A stretch of DNA of 64,000 bases from Bacteroidetes bacterium 41-46 (lineage in GTDB: Bacteria; Bacteroidota; Bacteroidia; Bacteroidales; UBA932), in contig MKTA01000006.1 in the NCBI GenBank assembly GCA_001897515.1, positions 37,555-101,554 of the forward strand, in the 5' to 3' direction. The translations under genes and the position numbers were made by a program. Shown piece after piece: positions 16,646-26,075 of this stretch. Within the stretch, counting starts at the first letter, position 1, and the number at the start of each line of letters is the position of its first letter. A model generated the notes under the pieces. That model made no database searches. It was given only the letters and a program-made list of their open reading frames with translations, and was not told where the DNA came from.

Positions 16646-18231
16646 TCACTATTTGAGGGGATAGTTGAGGCATTGCCTTCTCTGACGGCTCTGTAGTGCG
16701 GAGACATAATCTCAATACCCGCTTTTTTAAATGTCTCTTGTATGTTTTTATGAAGTTCTGAGTATATAACAGCCTGTTTTGAAGCCTCCTTTGTGTAAGC
16801 GTTTATCTGATATGCAACATAAAAATCATCTAATCCGGTTTGCAACACAAATGGTTTTGGATCCTTTGAGATAAACTCTGTTATATTTGCTGCTCTCTCA
16901 AGAGCTTTGTGAACATCTTTCCATGGCACATCATAGCCAATTGTTACAGTTGTATGAATAATTAACCCCTCCTCCTTTGCCAGCGTTGTGAAATTTGTTG
17001 TATTGCCGGTCAATATTGATGAGTTTGGAATTGTAATCTCTTCGTTTTTTTGTGTTTTTAGTCTGGTTACCAGCAATGTTTTCTCAATTACATCTCCTGT
17101 GATTTCTCCAATTTTAATTCTGTCTCCAATTTTAAACGGTCTCATATATGTAATTACAAGTCCTGCTACAATGTTCCCGATTGCAGAGGATGAGCCAAGT
17201 GAAACAAGAACTCCGACAAATACGGACACTCCCTTAAATATCTCTGAATCAGAACCTGGTAGATGGGGGAATATTAGAACAAGTGTGAAGGCAATTAGCA
17301 AGAACCTAACAATATTGTATGTGGGCATTGCCCAGTCTGAATGAAATCCCCCTATGGTCAGCTTGCCACCCTCAATCTCAGAAAAGATGTATTTGACGAA
17401 TTTATTAACATATTTCATTACTGTCGCAATCACAATTATCGTAAACAGATGGGGCATATAGTCCCATATTGCGTACAGCATTCCTCTGAAAGGTGACCAG
17501 ATAAGCCTGAAAAGCGTATCAGCCCACTCTCTTGAGAACGGAAATATGCTGAATATTATAGGAAGGGTTATATAAAATAGAATAGCGTAAACTATCCATT
17601 TTGATAATTTAATAAGTCTGATTATAACGGCCAACTCCTGATCAGCAGAAAGGAATGTATAGTCTTTATAAGAGAGGTCCTTTAACCACTTGTTTTTGTT
17701 TGATTCAGTAATTTTCAAAAACCAAATATATCCTCTTGCAATAAGCCAGAGGATAAGCCAGGCTGCAGATATAACCCCTATTACCAGTGAGACTCTTCCA
17801 ATTAGTGTCAAAAAACCTCTGTCTTCTCTAGCCCTAATAAGGTCATTGGAAATTATTTGAAGATATTCAACAGATAAATCCTTGGGCTCTTTGGCTTCAA
17901 GCCCTGCATCACTCTCTGATACACTGAGAATGATGAGGTCTTTATATACAATATCATAAGTACTCTCTTGATGGAGGACTTTTAAAGAGTCTATTATAAG
18001 GAAGTCATCATTGTAGAGTCTTTTGATTCTTGATGATATGTTTAAAGCCCTTTCAGCTGGAGATGATGTTCCCAGTTTTGCTTTGATAAAAAAGAGAGTA
18101 TCCCTACTTAAGCCGATTACTGGGGCCCCTTCATTAGTTGTTGAAGATGCCTCCTGACCCTCCGCCAGATATGGCGTAAAAATAAGTAAAGCCAGTATTA
18201 TTTTTATTGTTATCAACTTTAACATACTCAT
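16642..18231 (-). CDS. Mechanosensitive ion channel, MscS family (large)
   Basis: 529 residues with a signal peptide (residues 1 to about 24), a periplasmic segment to about residue 135, several transmembrane helices and the MscS core. The pore helix region FVGVLVSLGSSSAIGNIVAG and the beta-domain start PFKIGDRIKIGEITGDV are typical. It should open on hypo-osmotic shock. It is coupled to the downstream ion channel by an ATGA overlap, so two ion channels are made from one transcript. Confidence 0.92.
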   Translation of the reverse strand: MSMLKLITIKIILALLIFTPYLAEGQEASSTTNEGAPVIGLSRDTLFFIKAKLGTSSPAERALNISSRIKRLYNDDFLIIDSLKVLHQESTYDIVYKDLIILSVSESDAGLEAKEPKDLSVEYLQIISNDLIRAREDRGFLTLIGRVSLVIGVISAAWLILWLIARGYIWFLKITESNKNKWLKDLSYKDYTFLSADQELAVIIRLIKLSKWIVYAILFYITLPIIFSIFPFSREWADTLFRLIWSPFRGMLYAIWDYMPHLFTIIVIATVMKYVNKFVKYIFSEIEGGKLTIGGFHSDWAMPTYNIVRFLLIAFTLVLIFPHLPGSDSEIFKGVSVFVGVLVSLGSSSAIGNIVAGLVITYMRPFKIGDRIKIGEITGDVIEKTLLVTRLKTQKNEEITIPNSSILTGNTTNFTTLAKEEGLIIHTTVTIGYDVPWKDVHKALERAANITEFISKDPKPFVLQTGLDDFYVAYQINAYTKEASKQAVIYSELHKNIQETFKKAGIEIMSPHYRAVREGNASTIPSNSD

Positions 18232-18250
18232 GGATTTTGTTTAAAGTTAA

Positions 18251-18281
18251 TAAAAAACCTCTTGCCTTCTGACAAGAGGTT
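18251..18281 (-). terminator. Rho-independent terminator after the BFD-like gene
   Basis: A perfect 9-bp stem (18256-18264 with 18273-18281) encloses an 8-nt loop. On the minus strand the stem is followed by a run of six T residues. It lies 22 bp past the end of the BFD-like gene and directly upstream of the large MscS gene. Confidence 0.88.
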
Positions 18282-18302
18282 CTGAACAATTGTTTTTATA
18301 AT

Positions 18303-18479
18303 TTAATTATTCTCATTATCCAGAATTTCCTGGATGTCATCTATGCACATTCCGCATACTGTCCCGGCAGAGGTCTCTTCTCCAATCTCCTCAACTGTTT
18401 TCAACCCCTTCTCTTTTATAGCTTTAACAATCTCACTTCTGTAAATTTCATTGCATGTGCAAATAATTTGATCTTCCAT
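18303..18479 (-). CDS. BFD-like [2Fe-2S]-binding protein
   Basis: 58 residues when started at the ATG at 18479, the start that places CTC at the N-terminus as in the family. A longer frame to 18539 adds 20 unrelated residues. Four cysteines, in CTC and TVCGMC, match the bacterioferritin-associated-ferredoxin [2Fe-2S] domain. Stand-alone proteins of this kind may deliver electrons for iron release or be assembly modules; the partner is not encoded next to it. It has its own terminator. Confidence 0.85.
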   Translation of the reverse strand: MEDQIICTCNEIYRSEIVKAIKEKGLKTVEEIGEETSAGTVCGMCIDDIQEILDNENN

Positions 18480-18613
18480 TAAAAATGTTTTTTGATAACT
18501 AAGTAGGTGAAACAAATTATTTGCAATAAAGTTTATCAACTTATTTAATATGGTTCCTCTCTTTCCTTAAACAATCAGAAGAGGTAAACATATGGTGATA
18601 ATAATCGCCGCAG

Positions 18614-19378
18614 TTATCTTCTTCTTGTAAGTATAAAAATAATGAGACCAGCCTGGATGACAATTGAAGTCCAGGCAGAATATATTATATCAAGGTGGAG
18701 AGGCTCTGTTGCCTCTCTTTTAACAATTATTCCGTAAAAGGCCCAAATAATTACAAGGGCGTAGAAAATATCTGATCTTTTTAACAAAAATAGAATTGAG
18801 AGAATCGTGCCTGCAACTATCATTATAATCGCCCATATATTTTCCGGAATTCCTAATCCCCCCCAGTTCCAGTGAACCAGAAGGGCGGTTATATTTGCAA
18901 TTGTTGCAACAGATATCCATCCCAGATAAATGCTGAAAGGAAGCTTTACAGAGAATCTGGCCCAGAGAGTGTCAATATTCTCTTTGTCCATTCTCTTTAC
19001 AAGATATATCAGAGTTAGTAGCAGAAGGATCATAATAACGACAGACAGAAAGACAAGCCTGTAGTGCCAGGAAATTATCCAGAGGGCATTAAACAGACAT
19101 GTAAGTGCAAAAGCCCAGGTGGCCAAAGGAGATAGCAGGTAGGCCGAAGCCTTTTTGTTTATTGCTGCAACAGTCTGATTTATAATAAAAACGAATAAAA
19201 GTAGATATATAAGCCCCCATATAGAGAATGTAACTCCCGCAGGAACAAATAAATTCGGATATAAATCTGACAGCTCTCCGGTTGTAAGGCCGTTTATAGG
19301 TAGTGCATTTGCCAGGGCATTAGCTGTAATCATTGCCACAAATAGCAGCAAGTTGATTATTATTGAGAACTTTTTCAT
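18614..19378 (-). CDS. TspO/MBR-related tryptophan-rich sensory protein
   Basis: 254-residue membrane protein, longer than the classic TspO of about 160 residues. It contains VPAGVTFSIWGLIYLLLF and several Trp-rich helices (GWISVATIANITALLVHWNWGG in two blocks), with seven or so hydrophobic segments. Related proteins in Bacteroidetes are annotated as tryptophan-rich sensory protein. Tetrapyrrole or lipid binding is inferred only from the family. Last gene in the four-gene minus-strand run 18614-22612. Confidence 0.78.
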   Translation of the reverse strand: MKKFSIIINLLLFVAMITANALANALPINGLTTGELSDLYPNLFVPAGVTFSIWGLIYLLLFVFIINQTVAAINKKASAYLLSPLATWAFALTCLFNALWIISWHYRLVFLSVVIMILLLLTLIYLVKRMDKENIDTLWARFSVKLPFSIYLGWISVATIANITALLVHWNWGGLGIPENIWAIIMIVAGTILSILFLLKRSDIFYALVIIWAFYGIIVKREATEPLHLDIIYSAWTSIVIQAGLIIFILTRRR

Positions 19379-19386
19379 AGTTGAAT

Positions 19387-20157
19387 TTATAAAGGTATGT
19401 TATAACTTATTCCAGCTGAAATGTAAACCATTTTATTATTAAGACCGCTTCCAGCTGATATGTCAAGCTGAATATTCTCTTTTACAAGATATGTCAATCC
19501 ACTATTTGCATTTATTTGTAAAACTTTTGTATTTGTAACTGATCCGTATATCTCTGCATATGCTCCCAATCGTTCACTTAATACCACTCCTAAAGCTGCT
19601 GAATAAATAAACTCACCCCCTGATTTACTGAACCAGTCATATCCAATATTGTACCCAATGTTAAGGCTGTTGGTTAGCTCATGAGAGACAGCAAGTTTAT
19701 TAATAGTTCCCCACTCACCTGAAGAGATTCCTTTTGACCCGGATGGCATAAGAATGTGTGAAATAAATGCAACCTCAGTAAGGGATCCCTCTTTTTTAAA
19801 CAGCTGTATTTTAGCTCCTATCTCTGCATCTCCAATCCCATATTTACTTTTCCAGCCATCTCCATATCTATTGAAAATGCCATCAGCAGAAATACTCCCT
19901 CTTAATTCAATATAATTGCTGACACCCATCCTGAAAAGAGTTTGAGGTACTCCCAGATGCCTCTCACTCTCCGTACCACCTCCCAGCCACTCCATAATAA
20001 GCCCGGATTCAATCTGCAGCCTTCCAAAATTAACTATTCTGGCAGATTCAGTCTGGTCAGGCCTGTCTGTAATAATTTCAATACCTGAACCATTCTGACC
20101 AAGCGCAATGTTTATTGAAATAAATGAAAAAAATGTCAGGAGTAATTTTATTCTCAT
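19387..20157 (-). CDS. Outer-membrane beta-barrel protein (transporter-like)
   Basis: 256 residues with a signal peptide ending near ALGQ (residue 20). The mature N-terminus EIITDRPDQTESA followed by GRLQIESGL is the signature of the MetA-pathway/transporter-type barrel family common in Bacteroidetes. Alternating hydrophobic residues to the C-terminus (ISAGISYNIPL) support a beta barrel. Specific solute is unknown. It lies between an MscS gene and the TspO-like gene in one operon. Confidence 0.75.
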   Translation of the reverse strand: MRIKLLLTFFSFISINIALGQNGSGIEIITDRPDQTESARIVNFGRLQIESGLIMEWLGGGTESERHLGVPQTLFRMGVSNYIELRGSISADGIFNRYGDGWKSKYGIGDAEIGAKIQLFKKEGSLTEVAFISHILMPSGSKGISSGEWGTINKLAVSHELTNSLNIGYNIGYDWFSKSGGEFIYSAALGVVLSERLGAYAEIYGSVTNTKVLQINANSGLTYLVKENIQLDISAGSGLNNKMVYISAGISYNIPL

Positions 20158-20165
20158 ACAGAAAG

Positions 20166-21020
20166 TTAATTTTTGTGTACAGTAAGCTGAGGGAACGGAA
20201 TCTCTATACCCTCTTTGTCAAAGGCCTCTTTTATCCGTTTGCGAAGCTCACCCATAACAGCCCATTGCATAATTGGTTTAGTATCGCCGAGTATCTTAAG
20301 ATCAACAGAGGAGTCTGACAGGCTATCCACCCTAAGAAATTGAGGAGCAGATATTATGTGCTCTTTCCAGGCGGGATCTTCAGCAAGATCTTTACCCACC
20401 CGGTTTACAACCTCTATTGCATGGTCAAGCCTTGTGTTATAAGCAACACCTATATTTAAGTTTACACGAGAGAAATATTTTGACATATTTGAGACTACAG
20501 TTATCTCCCCATTGGGAATATGGTGTACAGTCCCGTCAAGATCCCTTAGGGTAGTCATTCTGAGAGTAATATCCTCAACAGTGCCACCAACTCCTTTTAT
20601 ACTGACTACATCGCCAACCCTGAATTGATTTTCAATTATTATAAACAGACCGGTAATAATATCGCGTATAAGGTATTGTCCCCCAAATCCGACGGCAATA
20701 CCTGCAATCCCCGCACCTGCAAGAATAGGGGTGATTTTAATTCCTATCTCAGAAAGAATCATCAGGGTAGCTATAGTGATTAAGAGTATTTTCACAATTC
20801 CATTGAAGATCCTCATTAATGTCTCCTCCCTCTTCTTCTCGGCATCCTGTGAAACCTGACTGTTAGATGTTACAGCTATTCTTACGCTTCTACGGATTAT
20901 TCTTTTGAATACTTTATTGAGTATAAATGTTCCTGATATAACTATGAGAATATTAATCCCGTGGGTAAGCAACCAGGGTAAAAGATTGTCAAGCCAAACA
21001 GATAATTGTTCATTCATCAT
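20166..21020 (-). CDS. Small-conductance mechanosensitive channel, MscS family
   Basis: 284 residues, about the length of E. coli MscS. Three N-terminal transmembrane segments lead to the pore helix GAGIAGIAVGFGGQYLIRDI and the beta-domain sequence FRVGDVVSIKGVGGTVEDI. It ends in IPFPQLTVH, the typical MscS C-terminus. It overlaps the DUF4139 gene by 4 bp (ATGA). A second, larger MscS lies at 16642-18231. Confidence 0.94.
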   Translation of the reverse strand: MMNEQLSVWLDNLLPWLLTHGINILIVISGTFILNKVFKRIIRRSVRIAVTSNSQVSQDAEKKREETLMRIFNGIVKILLITIATLMILSEIGIKITPILAGAGIAGIAVGFGGQYLIRDIITGLFIIIENQFRVGDVVSIKGVGGTVEDITLRMTTLRDLDGTVHHIPNGEITVVSNMSKYFSRVNLNIGVAYNTRLDHAIEVVNRVGKDLAEDPAWKEHIISAPQFLRVDSLSDSSVDLKILGDTKPIMQWAVMGELRKRIKEAFDKEGIEIPFPQLTVHKN

Positions 21021-22612
21021 TTTACAATTGTTTTATTCTTAGGATATTTAATAATGTATTGCAAATCAATTTGTTTGCTTGCAGAGGGCTCCAGACTGAT
21101 TTCCCATTTTACCTCACCGGTCTCTCTGGCCAGTACCCCGCCTGATAAATTCTGAACAGATACCTCTATCTCGTCAATGGTTGAAACAGGAATCTGATCT
21201 GCAACTATAATATTAATATGCTGATTTTTATTGTTTCTTATAACTGTTCTCCAACCGTTTAACTCCTCTTTCTTACTACCGATAAATTTGTGTTCTGTAT
21301 AATCTGTAATTTGTTCCCGGCTTACTGCAACGCCCCTGTCTCTTCCAAGAGAGAAATTCAGGGTATCTGAGGTATTCTCTGCATCAATAAAAGTTGTTCC
21401 GGTAAATCTTCCCTCAAAGTAAATATTTGCCTCCCCATTGAGAAGGTTATATTTTTCACGCTCTGCCACACTTGCCATTAAATATACATCCTTCTCAATC
21501 TTTGGAATTGCAAAGTATTTGTATTCGGCAGGCATCTCGTATGTAGTCAGATCCACAATATGGCTCTCCCCGTCTGAATTTATAGTATATCTGTTAGCTG
21601 TTGTGAACTCTACAGAGGTTTGCCTCTCAGATATAATAGCTGGAGCCTCTGCACTCTCCGGTACCTCCATAGTGCTGTAGGCTAAGTTCATATCCCTCTG
21701 AATTGATTTGGCCCCTCTTATTGCTACAATCTGAGGATATCTAAGATACTGAGGTTCAAGTTTGGGCAATATTCCTGAAACTGAAGGGCTCCCGGATGAC
21801 AGCCTTAATACAACATTGCTCCAGTTCTCTCCGGTTCTCTGAACAACCTCACCTTTATAGGAGAGTATCAAAGGCCTGTCTAAACTTTCGGCCCTAATGT
21901 CATAGAGGGGTTTCCAACTTGCCCCTGATGTTGCATATGTAAGTCTGAGATTGTAGATTCCCGTATTCGCCGAACTTACCTTTACCAAGATCTCCCCGCT
22001 GGGAAGAGTGTTATCTCTCCTCATGTGTTCAATCTCCCTGGTTAAAGAGTCTCTGCTTTCTGTCAATTCTTTGATTATTTTGCTCTTTGCAATCTCTTTT
22101 ATTTTAAGCGCGGAGAATCTGTTGCTGTAATAATCAGACATCTGTTGAACAGCTGCAACAGTCAGGGCAGTACTATGGCCGGCAATACTTCTGTTTGCTC
22201 TTAAGAAATCCATATCTTCAAGTATAACAGAGAGGTTTGAACTCTCGTCTGTAATTCTTCCGTTTAATTCACTTAACCTTTTCTCCAGTTTCTCAAGCTC
22301 CAAGCTTTTATCGCTCTTCACCAGAAAGTTACTCCTCTGAGTTACTGATAAAATAGTGAGGTTTTTATCTGAAGAGAACTGTACGCTGTTTCTTATTATA
22401 CTTCTGGAAAGACCCTGAAAACTTAAGGTAGTCACACCCTTTGTAATCTCAACAGATGTCTCTCTGATTATCTCTGCTCCATCTACAAAAAGTGTTACAC
22501 CAGAAATTTTTGAATTTACAATTTTTATATCTTTTGCAGATTCTTGTGCAAAACCATACTCTGAATAAAATGCGAATACGCAGATAATAAGCGTAGTATA
22601 AATCCTTTTCAT
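21017..22612 (-). CDS. DUF4139 / mucoidy inhibitor MuiA-like protein
   Basis: 531 residues with a signal peptide (residues 1-22, FAQ cleavage). An N-terminal DUF4140 region (KISGVTLFVDGAEIIRE and TLSFQGLSRSI) is followed by a coiled coil (about 100-195) and the C-terminal DUF4139 domain with LRLTYATSGASWKPLYDIRA in two blocks. These exported proteins are widespread and poorly characterised. First gene of the 22612-18614 operon with MscS, a barrel protein and TspO-like protein, a context that suggests an envelope role. Confidence 0.88.
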   Translation of the reverse strand: MKRIYTTLIICVFAFYSEYGFAQESAKDIKIVNSKISGVTLFVDGAEIIRETSVEITKGVTTLSFQGLSRSIIRNSVQFSSDKNLTILSVTQRSNFLVKSDKSLELEKLEKRLSELNGRITDESSNLSVILEDMDFLRANRSIAGHSTALTVAAVQQMSDYYSNRFSALKIKEIAKSKIIKELTESRDSLTREIEHMRRDNTLPSGEILVKVSSANTGIYNLRLTYATSGASWKPLYDIRAESLDRPLILSYKGEVVQRTGENWSNVVLRLSSGSPSVSGILPKLEPQYLRYPQIVAIRGAKSIQRDMNLAYSTMEVPESAEAPAIISERQTSVEFTTANRYTINSDGESHIVDLTTYEMPAEYKYFAIPKIEKDVYLMASVAEREKYNLLNGEANIYFEGRFTGTTFIDAENTSDTLNFSLGRDRGVAVSREQITDYTEHKFIGSKKEELNGWRTVIRNNKNQHINIIVADQIPVSTIDEIEVSVQNLSGGVLARETGEVKWEISLEPSASKQIDLQYIIKYPKNKTIVK

Positions 22613-22798
22613 ATATTAAAAATGATTTGTAATTGTTAACGATTTTCTATACCAATATAAAAATAAAAATCCAGTTGTAAAATATTTTTAAAATCCAACG
22701 TTAGGGCACGCATTTTGCATAAAGTGCGCATAAAATTTGCTTTGAATTTGTAAGCAAAATGTATCAAATTAATACACATTTATTACAAAAATGGTGCT
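22613..22798. promoter_or_regulatory. Divergent intergenic region between DUF4139 and glmS
   Basis: 186 bp of AT-rich DNA must hold the promoters of both flanking operons. A perfect 8-bp inverted repeat, CATTTTGC at 22711-22718 and GCAAAATG at 22754-22761, lies 38 bp before glmS and could be an operator. No clean TTTG-N19-TAnnTTTG pair and no cobalamin-riboswitch features were found. Confidence 0.35.
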
Positions 22799-23206
22799 AT
22801 GAAGAAAAAAACTATCGTTACCGGGGTCATTGGAGCTGATGTTCATGCTGTAGGCAACAAAATTCTTGCCTATGCACTTGAACAAGCCGGTTATAATATT
22901 GTCAACCTCGGCGTAATGGTTTCACAAGAGGAGTATATTGAGGCGGCTCTTGAGACAAACGCAGATGCTATTTTGGTCTCGTCTCTCTACGGCCACGGAG
23001 AAATTGACTGTAATGGACTCAGAGAGAAGTGTGACGAGGCTGGTCTGAAGAATATTCCGCTTTTAGCCGGCGGAAACCTGGTAGTAGGAAAGCAGGAGTT
23101 CAGTGAGGTGGAAAAGAGGTTCCTTGATATGGGGTTTACAAAGGTTTACCCTCCGGGAACTCAGCCTGAAACCACAATTGAAGATTTGAAAATTATGCTC
23201 CAATAG
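22799..23206 (+). CDS. glmS: Glutamate mutase (methylaspartate mutase) subunit S
   Basis: 135-residue cobalamin-binding subunit. The DxHxxG motif (DVHAVG, residues 14-19) supplies the His that replaces dimethylbenzimidazole as the lower cobalt ligand, and [11 protein letters not shown] is the second conserved block. With GlmE it interconverts L-glutamate and (2S,3S)-3-methylaspartate by a radical mechanism. It heads the methylaspartate operon, with glmL starting 2 bp after its stop codon. Distinct from glucosamine-6-phosphate synthase, which shares the symbol. Confidence 0.95.
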   Translation: MKKKTIVTGVIGADVHAVGNKILAYALEQAGYNIVNLGVMVSQEEYIEAALETNADAILVSSLYGHGEIDCNGLREKCDEAGLKNIPLLAGGNLVVGKQEFSEVEKRFLDMGFTKVYPPGTQPETTIEDLKIMLQ

Positions 23207-23208
23207 GG

Positions 23209-24591
23209 ATGATTTATCTAACGGCAGATATCGGGAGCACCTATACAAAACTGGCCGCAACGGATAGTGAGAGTGGCAGTATATTGGGAACGGCGTGCGC
23301 CTTCACTACCATCGGGACAGATGTGAGAGAGGGTTTTCACGCCGCTCTCCGTAAACTGGAGTCTGCCATCGGTGAGCTGAGCTATGATAGACTAATATGC
23401 TGCAGCAGTGCAGCCGGCGGTTTAAAGATGGTAGCTTTGGGGCTGGTCCCGGAGCTGACTGCGAAGGCGGCAAGGCTCGCAGCCTCAAGCGCCGGAGCAA
23501 AGGTTGTCAAGACCTACTCTTTTGAGATATCAATGGCGGAACAGATGGAGATTGAGAAGATATCTCCGGATCTGATTCTGTTATGCGGAGGGACTGATGG
23601 TGGAAACAGAGAGGTCATAACATCTAACGCAAAGAGACTATGCCTGATTAAAGGCGACTTTGCAATAATTGCTGCGGGAAACAAAAGCGCATCTCACGAG
23701 CTTCAGGATATCTTCACAAGTTCAGGCAAACAGTTTGTTATCACAGAAAATGTAATGCCTGAGTTCAACAAACTCAATATTGAGCCGGCAAGAAAATGTA
23801 TTGAAGAGCTATTCATAAACAGAATAGTTGAGGCCAAAGGGCTATCTCTTCTTCAGAAAATGAGCGGTTATGAGATTATACCCACTCCGCTGGCTGTAAT
23901 GAGGGCTTGTGAACTTCTAAGTAAAGGGGCAGCAGGAGAGAGCGGAATGGGTGACCTTATGGCCGTTGATCTTGGAGGTGCCACAACGGATATATACTCT
24001 ATGAGCGAAGGGAGACCATCCCTTGAAAATATGCTGCCAAAGGGATTGCCTGAGCCTTATGCCAAACGGAGCGTTGAGGGAGATTTGGGCATGAGATACA
24101 GCCTGCCATCACTGAAAGAGGCAACAGATATCAGAATTATATCTGCACTATCTGATGTTCCGGCTGATCAGGTTGAAGAGTGGCTGGACCAATGTATAGC
24201 CAATCCAGATACAGTAGCAGTTGAGGACTCCCCGCAACAGAGAGTGGAGGAGGCCTTGGCAAGAGTCGCAATAGAGATTGCTACAGAGCGCCATTCAGGT
24301 GTGGTAGAGAGTGTTTATACACCATTAGGACAAATGTTTGCACTAACAGGTAAGGACCTGTCAGAGGTTCCTGCAGTTATAGGAATTGGCGGAGCCTTGA
24401 TCAACAGCAAAGATCCGGTAAAAATTCTTGCCGGGTCAAAATATGACAGCCAGAGATTTATGTATGCCAAACCCAGAAGTCCAAAATACTATCTTGATTC
24501 AAAGTATATTTTCGCTTCAATGGGTTTGCTAAGCAGCGTTGATCCAATGCTTGCTTTGAAAATTTTGAAAAGAGAGTTAAAAGAAATATAA
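23209..24591 (+). CDS. glmL: Glutamate mutase accessory protein GlmL (MutL)
   Basis: 460 residues with an actin-like ATPase fold: ADIGSTYTKLAA at residues 6-17, LLCGGTDGG and AVDLGGATTDIYS are the phosphate-binding motifs. GlmL family proteins accompany glutamate mutase and are thought to reactivate the enzyme by exchanging damaged cobalamin. The name MutL here is unrelated to mismatch repair. Located between glmS and glmE, the usual order. Confidence 0.93.
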   Translation: MIYLTADIGSTYTKLAATDSESGSILGTACAFTTIGTDVREGFHAALRKLESAIGELSYDRLICCSSAAGGLKMVALGLVPELTAKAARLAASSAGAKVVKTYSFEISMAEQMEIEKISPDLILLCGGTDGGNREVITSNAKRLCLIKGDFAIIAAGNKSASHELQDIFTSSGKQFVITENVMPEFNKLNIEPARKCIEELFINRIVEAKGLSLLQKMSGYEIIPTPLAVMRACELLSKGAAGESGMGDLMAVDLGGATTDIYSMSEGRPSLENMLPKGLPEPYAKRSVEGDLGMRYSLPSLKEATDIRIISALSDVPADQVEEWLDQCIANPDTVAVEDSPQQRVEEALARVAIEIATERHSGVVESVYTPLGQMFALTGKDLSEVPAVIGIGGALINSKDPVKILAGSKYDSQRFMYAKPRSPKYYLDSKYIFASMGLLSSVDPMLALKILKRELKEI

Positions 24592-24606
24592 AATTAAAAA
24601 ATCACA

Positions 24607-26058
24607 ATGGAAATCAGAAACAAAAGAATTCCGGAAGATCAGTTCTTTGCAGAACGCAAGGAGGTTCTGAAGCAGTGGCCTACAGGAGATGGCGTTGACT
24701 TTAACGAGGCTGTAAGCTACCAAAAGGCAATTGCTCAGGAGAGGCGTTTCGGCAATAAAATGCAGCAGGCGGACAAGAGCGGGGAGACCCTGATTCAGCC
24801 GAGGGCAGGTGTTGCGCTTTATGATGAACATATTAAACTTCTTCAGTATCTTGAGAAAGAGGGGGAGGCAGACCTGCTCCCAACAACTGTGGACAGCTAT
24901 ACAAGGCTTAACAGATATACAGAGGCTCAGACAGGAATTGAGAAGAGTCGTGAGAGCGGAAGATCAATGCTGAACGGATTTCCAATAGTAAACTATGGAG
25001 TTGAGATATGCCGCAAGGTAACCTCATCGCTGGATTCTCCTGTTCAGGTTCGTCACGGAACACCAGATGCAAGACTTTTAACAGAGATTTCTATTGCGGG
25101 AGGCTTTACTTCGTATGAGGGGGGCGGAATCTCATACAATATTCCGTATTCAAAGAACCACTCTCTTGAGAAGACCATTGCCCACTGGCAATATGCAGAC
25201 AGATTAATTGGAATGTACGAAGAGGCGGGCGTCTCAATCAACAGAGAACCGTTCGGTCCGCTTACAGGCACACTTGTTGCTCCGTGTATATCAAACTCTG
25301 TTGCAGTACTTGAGTCTCTTCTTGCAGCAGAGCAGGGAGTAAAGGATATAACTGTTGGTTATGGTCAGTGCGGAAACCTGATTCAGGATGTGGCTGCAAT
25401 AAGATCTCTCAAGATGATGACAAGAGAGTATCTGGACAAATTCGGATACAGGGACGTAAAGGTAACAACAGTATTCCACCAATGGATGGGAGGCTTTCCT
25501 CAGGATGAATCAAAATCCTTTGGAGTAATATCATGGGGTGCAGCTGCCGCTGTATTGGCTAAGGCAACCAAAGTTATTGTTAAAACTCCGCACGAAGCAA
25601 TGGGTGTTCCCACTAAAGAGGCAAACGCATCAGGGCTTAGAGCAACAAAACAGCTTACATCTATGCTTAAAGACCAAAGTTTCACTGAGATTCCCGCTGT
25701 TGTTGCCGAGAGCAACATTATTATGCAGGAGATGAGGTGTATTCTGGGAAAAGTAGAGGAGCTTGGAAGGGGTGACTTTGCATTGGGAACAGTTGCAGCT
25801 TTTGAAGCCGGAGTTCTTGATGTTCCGTTTGCACCCAGCAGATACAACGCAGGAAAGGTAATGCCTGCAAGAGATAACTCAGGAGCCGTAAGGTTGTTGG
25901 AAATTGGGAACCTTCCATTCACAAAGGATCTTAAGGATTTCCACAGAGAGAAACTTGAGCAGAGGGCTGCTTTTGAAAATCGTCCGGTAAGCTTTCAGAT
26001 GGTTATTGACGATGTTTATGCAATAGGTAAAGGCTTCCTTGTAGGAAGGCCAAAATAG
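24607..26058 (+). CDS. glmE: Glutamate mutase (methylaspartate mutase) catalytic subunit E
   Basis: 483 residues, the usual length of the family. It forms the TIM barrel that binds glutamate and pairs with GlmS around adenosylcobalamin. Recognisable blocks include [28 protein letters not shown] and [15 protein letters not shown]. The gene follows glmL by 15 bp. All residues along the frame appear intact, so the mutase should be active if the cell makes or imports B12. Confidence 0.95.
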   Translation: MEIRNKRIPEDQFFAERKEVLKQWPTGDGVDFNEAVSYQKAIAQERRFGNKMQQADKSGETLIQPRAGVALYDEHIKLLQYLEKEGEADLLPTTVDSYTRLNRYTEAQTGIEKSRESGRSMLNGFPIVNYGVEICRKVTSSLDSPVQVRHGTPDARLLTEISIAGGFTSYEGGGISYNIPYSKNHSLEKTIAHWQYADRLIGMYEEAGVSINREPFGPLTGTLVAPCISNSVAVLESLLAAEQGVKDITVGYGQCGNLIQDVAAIRSLKMMTREYLDKFGYRDVKVTTVFHQWMGGFPQDESKSFGVISWGAAAAVLAKATKVIVKTPHEAMGVPTKEANASGLRATKQLTSMLKDQSFTEIPAVVAESNIIMQEMRCILGKVEELGRGDFALGTVAAFEAGVLDVPFAPSRYNAGKVMPARDNSGAVRLLEIGNLPFTKDLKDFHREKLEQRAAFENRPVSFQMVIDDVYAIGKGFLVGRPK

Positions 26059-26075
26059 ATATAAAGGGGATTAAC

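Noticed and set aside
22613..22798. Cobalamin riboswitch before the B12-dependent mutase operon
   Set aside because: The region is short and AT-rich and lacks the conserved B12-box and multi-stem architecture.
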